Under the pieces are notes generated by a model, which ran no database searches, was not told where the DNA came from, and worked only from the letters and a program-made list of their open reading frames with translations. Below, piece by piece: positions 5,460 to 8,238 of a DNA stretch of 8,238 nucleotides. Source of the DNA: Prevotella sp. (GTDB lineage: Bacteria; Bacteroidota; Bacteroidia; Bacteroidales; Bacteroidaceae); NCBI GenBank assembly GCA_017623335.1, contig JAGAPI010000069.1:1-8238 (forward strand). The letters are read 5' to 3'. The position numbers were made by a program, and so were the translations under genes. The stretch's first letter is position 1; the number at the start of each line of letters is the position of its first letter.

Positions 5460-6836
5460 ATGTGTAAAGTATCACTTTATGCCATTGTTGCAGCCATAGA
5501 GCTCGCGGCAGTGGGAAGTCCTCAGACACTTTCAGCGCAGACCATAGCTAATGGCAATGTGCTGGTAAACAACATCTTGACAAACAAAGACGGCAAACAG
5601 ATGGATATCAGTTTCTACCTCGACATGAGTACTCTGAAGCTGAAAAAGGAGCATAAGCTACGCTTCACCCCGCTGATGGTGAACGGTACCGATACTCTCG
5701 CCCTTAGTCCCATTGTGGTGAACGGCAAGTCTCAGCATATACGCTATCAGCGCAATCCCAAGCAGGAGGAGCAAGGCGCCACGGTGGTGCGCCGCCAAAA
5801 CGGGAAAATCCAGCAGCTGCAATACAGCCAAAAGGTTGACTATAAACCATGGATGAGCCAGTTCGACCTTGCTATGCATGAGGACCTCTGTGGCTGCGGC
5901 AACCAGCTGAGCGAGGACAATACTCCTCTTACGCATGTCGACAACCGTCCTGCACGTCCTGCAGTGAGCTTCGTGAAGCCAAAAGCTGAGGCCATCAAGA
6001 CCCGCGCCGAGAAGGGACAGGCATACATCATATTCCCAGTGAACAAGTGGGACATTCTTACCAACTTCCACGAGAATACCACTGAGTTGAATAAAATTAC
6101 CTCAACCATCGACCTGGTGAAGAACGACAAGAACGTGGAGATAACAGGCATCGACATTCACGGCTATGCCTCACCTGAAGGCTCATACGCCAACAATACC
6201 AAGCTCGCCAACAACCGCGCCGCTGCCGTGAGCAACTACGTGAAGAACCTCTACCGGATAGACTCGAATTTGTTCACCCATCACGCAACACCAGAGGACT
6301 GGGAAGGTCTTAAAGCTAAGCTCGCCGAGAGCAGTCTGGAAGAACGGCAGGCTCTCTTGAAGATTGCCGGCGACAACAGCCTTAATCCTGACGAGCGCGA
6401 CCACAAGATGCGCCGGATCTATCCCGAGGCCTACGCCATCATGCTGAATACTATATATCCACGCCTGCGCCACTCCGACTACACCGTGACCTACACCGTG
6501 CGTCCATTCTCCATCGACGAGGCTAAGGAGCTGCTCAGGAACAAGCCACAGATGCTCTCATTGCAGGAGATGTTCCTCGTGGCACAAACTTACGAGCCAG
6601 GTTCTCAGGAGTTCAACGAGGTGTTCAACATAGCTGTGCGTCTCTTCCCTAACGATGAGACTGCCAACCTCAATGCTGCCTGTACATATATACAGCAGGG
6701 CAATATAGAACAAGCCGAGCGCCACCTTGTCAAGGCAGGGAACAGCCCTGAGGCCGACCAAGCCCGCAAGGCTGTGGAACAGCTCCGCAAATACCGTGCT
6801 GAGTATGGTGACGACTATCTGAAAGAATTAAAATAA
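5460..6836 (+). CDS. DUF3868 / OmpA-like / TPR protein of the fimbrial operon
   Basis: The product has 458 residues. The signal peptide is about 1-27 (cleavage near LSAQ). An N-terminal beta-rich DUF3868-type region (about 28-150) carries the conserved-looking EDLCGCGN (141-148). An OmpA-like domain (about 185-345) contains HGYASPEGSYANNTKLANNRAAAV (234-257, written here with its key residues Gly235, Gly241, Asn246 and Arg253). A TPR-like C-terminus (about 365-445) includes ETANLNAACTYIQQGN (400-415). It is probably a periplasmic or outer-membrane-attached assembly or anchoring factor that may touch peptidoglycan. The residue matching the diaminopimelate-binding Asp of classic OmpA appears to be Ser238, while the Arg is kept. 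The gap to the DUF3575 gene is 63 bases with no terminator and to the fimbrillin gene 35 bases, so one operon is likely. Confidence 0.82.
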   Translation: MCKVSLYAIVAAIELAAVGSPQTLSAQTIANGNVLVNNILTNKDGKQMDISFYLDMSTLKLKKEHKLRFTPLMVNGTDTLALSPIVVNGKSQHIRYQRNPKQEEQGATVVRRQNGKIQQLQYSQKVDYKPWMSQFDLAMHEDLCGCGNQLSEDNTPLTHVDNRPARPAVSFVKPKAEAIKTRAEKGQAYIIFPVNKWDILTNFHENTTELNKITSTIDLVKNDKNVEITGIDIHGYASPEGSYANNTKLANNRAAAVSNYVKNLYRIDSNLFTHHATPEDWEGLKAKLAESSLEERQALLKIAGDNSLNPDERDHKMRRIYPEAYAIMLNTIYPRLRHSDYTVTYTVRPFSIDEAKELLRNKPQMLSLQEMFLVAQTYEPGSQEFNEVFNIAVRLFPNDETANLNAACTYIQQGNIEQAERHLVKAGNSPEADQARKAVEQLRKYRAEYGDDYLKELK

Positions 6837-6871
6837 CAATATACACATAAAACTTTTATAAAAAAATTATT

Positions 6872-8238
6872 ATGAAAATCAAGCATTTATTTGGAATGGC
6901 AGCTATTGTCGCATTGGCGGCAAGCTGCAGCAGTGAGAATGATCTTGCGGAAAACGGCAACAACGGCGCAACTGCGGCAGGTCCACGCTATGCAACATTC
7001 ACCATCGTTTTGCCTACAACCAATGGCACACGTGCAGGTAATCCGACTTATGAGGACGGAACACCTAATGAGTATGCGGTTAACAACGCTACGCTCCTTA
7101 TCTTCCAGGGTGAAAACGGGGGGGCAGAAAAAGATGCTACATTTGTTGAGAGTGTAGAGTTGGGCGACATGAAACCTTGGACTAATGTTGATGATGACCC
7201 TAACGCCATTACGACAGAGGCTAATATAACTGCAAAGCTTAACAATTTCAAAAGTGATTATGAGGGAAATTATTATGCAGTTATTCTGTTGAACAACAAT
7301 ATGACTGGTAGCGATAAGAAGGTGAAACTTCCTGTGAACGGAAATAAATTTAGCGACTGGCAGAAAGCCAACGTCACCAACAGCATGACCAGCACTGTAA
7401 ACGGTTTCTACATGGCGAATGCCGTGAAAGTGGAAGAAACGACTACAAGCACCCTGGTACTAATAGACAAGAGTAAGGTCACAACTATAGAGAGTGCTGC
7501 ACAGCCTGCTGCCACCATCTATGTAGAGCGTGGTGTAGCCAAGGTTACAATGACCGCTTTCAGCCCAATGGACGTTACAGGCATTGATGGCGACAAGGTG
7601 ACTATAGAAGCATGGAACCTTGACGTGACCAACAAAAAGTCATATCCTGTACACAATGTAGACAATTATGAAAGCTTTGAGCAATACTGGGACAACGTTT
7701 GGGCAACACCCCGTTTCTCAAGCGGTCATACAGCATTCAACCGTGCCCACTGGGGTATAGATCCTAACTACAGCACAGTCAGCAATGACAAAGAATACAC
7801 CGACGAGTTCAACTACAAGACAAATGCTTACGACTTTACTGATGCCGGTAATGCAAGTGCCCCGAAATACTGTTTGGAAAACACCTTCTCTCTCGGACAC
7901 ATGTATCAGAATCAGACAACCCGCGTCATTATGAAGGCAACATACATACCAAACGGTTTGAAAGAGGGTGAGACATTCTATATGATTGACGGTAAGAGCG
8001 GTTACTTTACAGACGCTACACTTACAACCCAAATCCAGACAGCCATCACCAACGCTGGATATACAGCAGCCAATTTCAATTTGCCTCTTACCGATATGAA
8101 GACAGCAGGCAAGCATGTGCTTACAGCTAATGACATCACTAAGGCTTCAGGTGAGGTGAACGTTGACGATAAATTCCTGGCAGATGTAAATGCAGCCCTT
8201 GGCTTGAGTGGCAACAAGAAAATCTCCGCATACAAAAA
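6872..8238 (+). CDS. Mfa1/FimA-type fimbrial major subunit lipoprotein, N-terminal 455 residues
   Basis: The frame is open from ATG 6872 to the right edge, giving 455 codons, so the 3' end is missing. A lipoprotein signal ends in the lipobox LAASC with Cys19 as the lipidation site. The segment YATFTIVLPTTNGTRAG (40-56) corresponds to the first strand and cleavage site of FimA/Mfa1. In Porphyromonas this is cut after Arg by gingipain, so R54 is the predicted site here. An early NATLLIFQG strand, the TIYVERGVAKVTM motif in the middle and FNRAHWGIDPNYS suit the Mfa1 family (Mfa1 is about 560 residues). The mature protein would polymerise by strand exchange on the cell surface. A run of seven G (7118-7124) lies at codons 83-85 and could slip. 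It is third in the operon after DUF3575 and DUF3868; tip and anchor subunits are expected downstream. Confidence 0.88.
   Translation, partial: MKIKHLFGMAAIVALAASCSSENDLAENGNNGATAAGPRYATFTIVLPTTNGTRAGNPTYEDGTPNEYAVNNATLLIFQGENGGAEKDATFVESVELGDMKPWTNVDDDPNAITTEANITAKLNNFKSDYEGNYYAVILLNNNMTGSDKKVKLPVNGNKFSDWQKANVTNSMTSTVNGFYMANAVKVEETTTSTLVLIDKSKVTTIESAAQPAATIYVERGVAKVTMTAFSPMDVTGIDGDKVTIEAWNLDVTNKKSYPVHNVDNYESFEQYWDNVWATPRFSSGHTAFNRAHWGIDPNYSTVSNDKEYTDEFNYKTNAYDFTDAGNASAPKYCLENTFSLGHMYQNQTTRVIMKATYIPNGLKEGETFYMIDGKSGYFTDATLTTQIQTAITNAGYTAANFNLPLTDMKTAGKHVLTANDITKASGEVNVDDKFLADVNAALGLSGNKKISAYK

Overview
The window looks like chromosomal DNA of a Bacteroidales bacterium of the Bacteroides/Prevotella kind. 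Three things point there. The three best promoters fit the Bacteroidetes pattern of a TTG-like -33 box and a TAnnTTTG -7 box. Ribosome binding sites are weak and A-rich. The protein families (DUF3575, DUF3868/OmpA, Mfa1/FimA fimbrillin, GH105 with a signal peptide) are typical of that order. The genus cannot be fixed from the sequence alone. I see no tRNA, rRNA, insertion sequence, integrase or CRISPR array.

Left part (1-1809, + strand): the C-terminal half of a polysaccharide/O-antigen flippase that begins outside the window; a tRNA1(Val) A37 N6-methyltransferase (TrmN6/YfiC type); and a 108-residue membrane protein with an HExxH motif and a downstream ExE, like a miniature gluzincin. The last gene runs tail to tail into the next block with a 12-base overlap.

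Middle part (1798-4062, - strand): a two-gene unit with a 15-base gap. A secreted GH105 unsaturated-glucuronyl/galacturonyl hydrolase comes first, then a membrane-anchored alpha/beta hydrolase. A well-formed promoter lies just upstream at 4103-4133.

Intergenic block (4063-4823, about 760 bases, no convincing gene): this is the most unusual part. A strong promoter at 4360-4391 begins a short non-coding transcript that ends at a clean intrinsic terminator (4506-4539). The first 29 bases of this transcript (4396-4424) are repeated in inverted orientation at 4787-4815, directly in front of the fimbrial operon. The single DNA mismatch would be a G-U wobble in RNA. Between the two arms lie the terminator, a perfect 16-bp LacI/PurR-like palindrome (4638-4653) and a second promoter (about 4683-4715) facing the operon. 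Either the arms bound an invertible DNA segment (a phase-variation switch), or the short RNA is an antisense regulator of the operon leader. Both are testable.

Right part (4824-8238, + strand): a fimbrial/surface operon. It encodes a DUF3575 outer-membrane protein, a DUF3868-OmpA-like-TPR protein and the first 455 residues of an Mfa1-type fimbrial subunit lipoprotein that runs off the right edge. By analogy with Porphyromonas fimbriae, the subunit is exported as a lipoprotein, cut after an Arg (probably R54) and polymerised at the surface. The two upstream proteins probably help with envelope anchoring or assembly.
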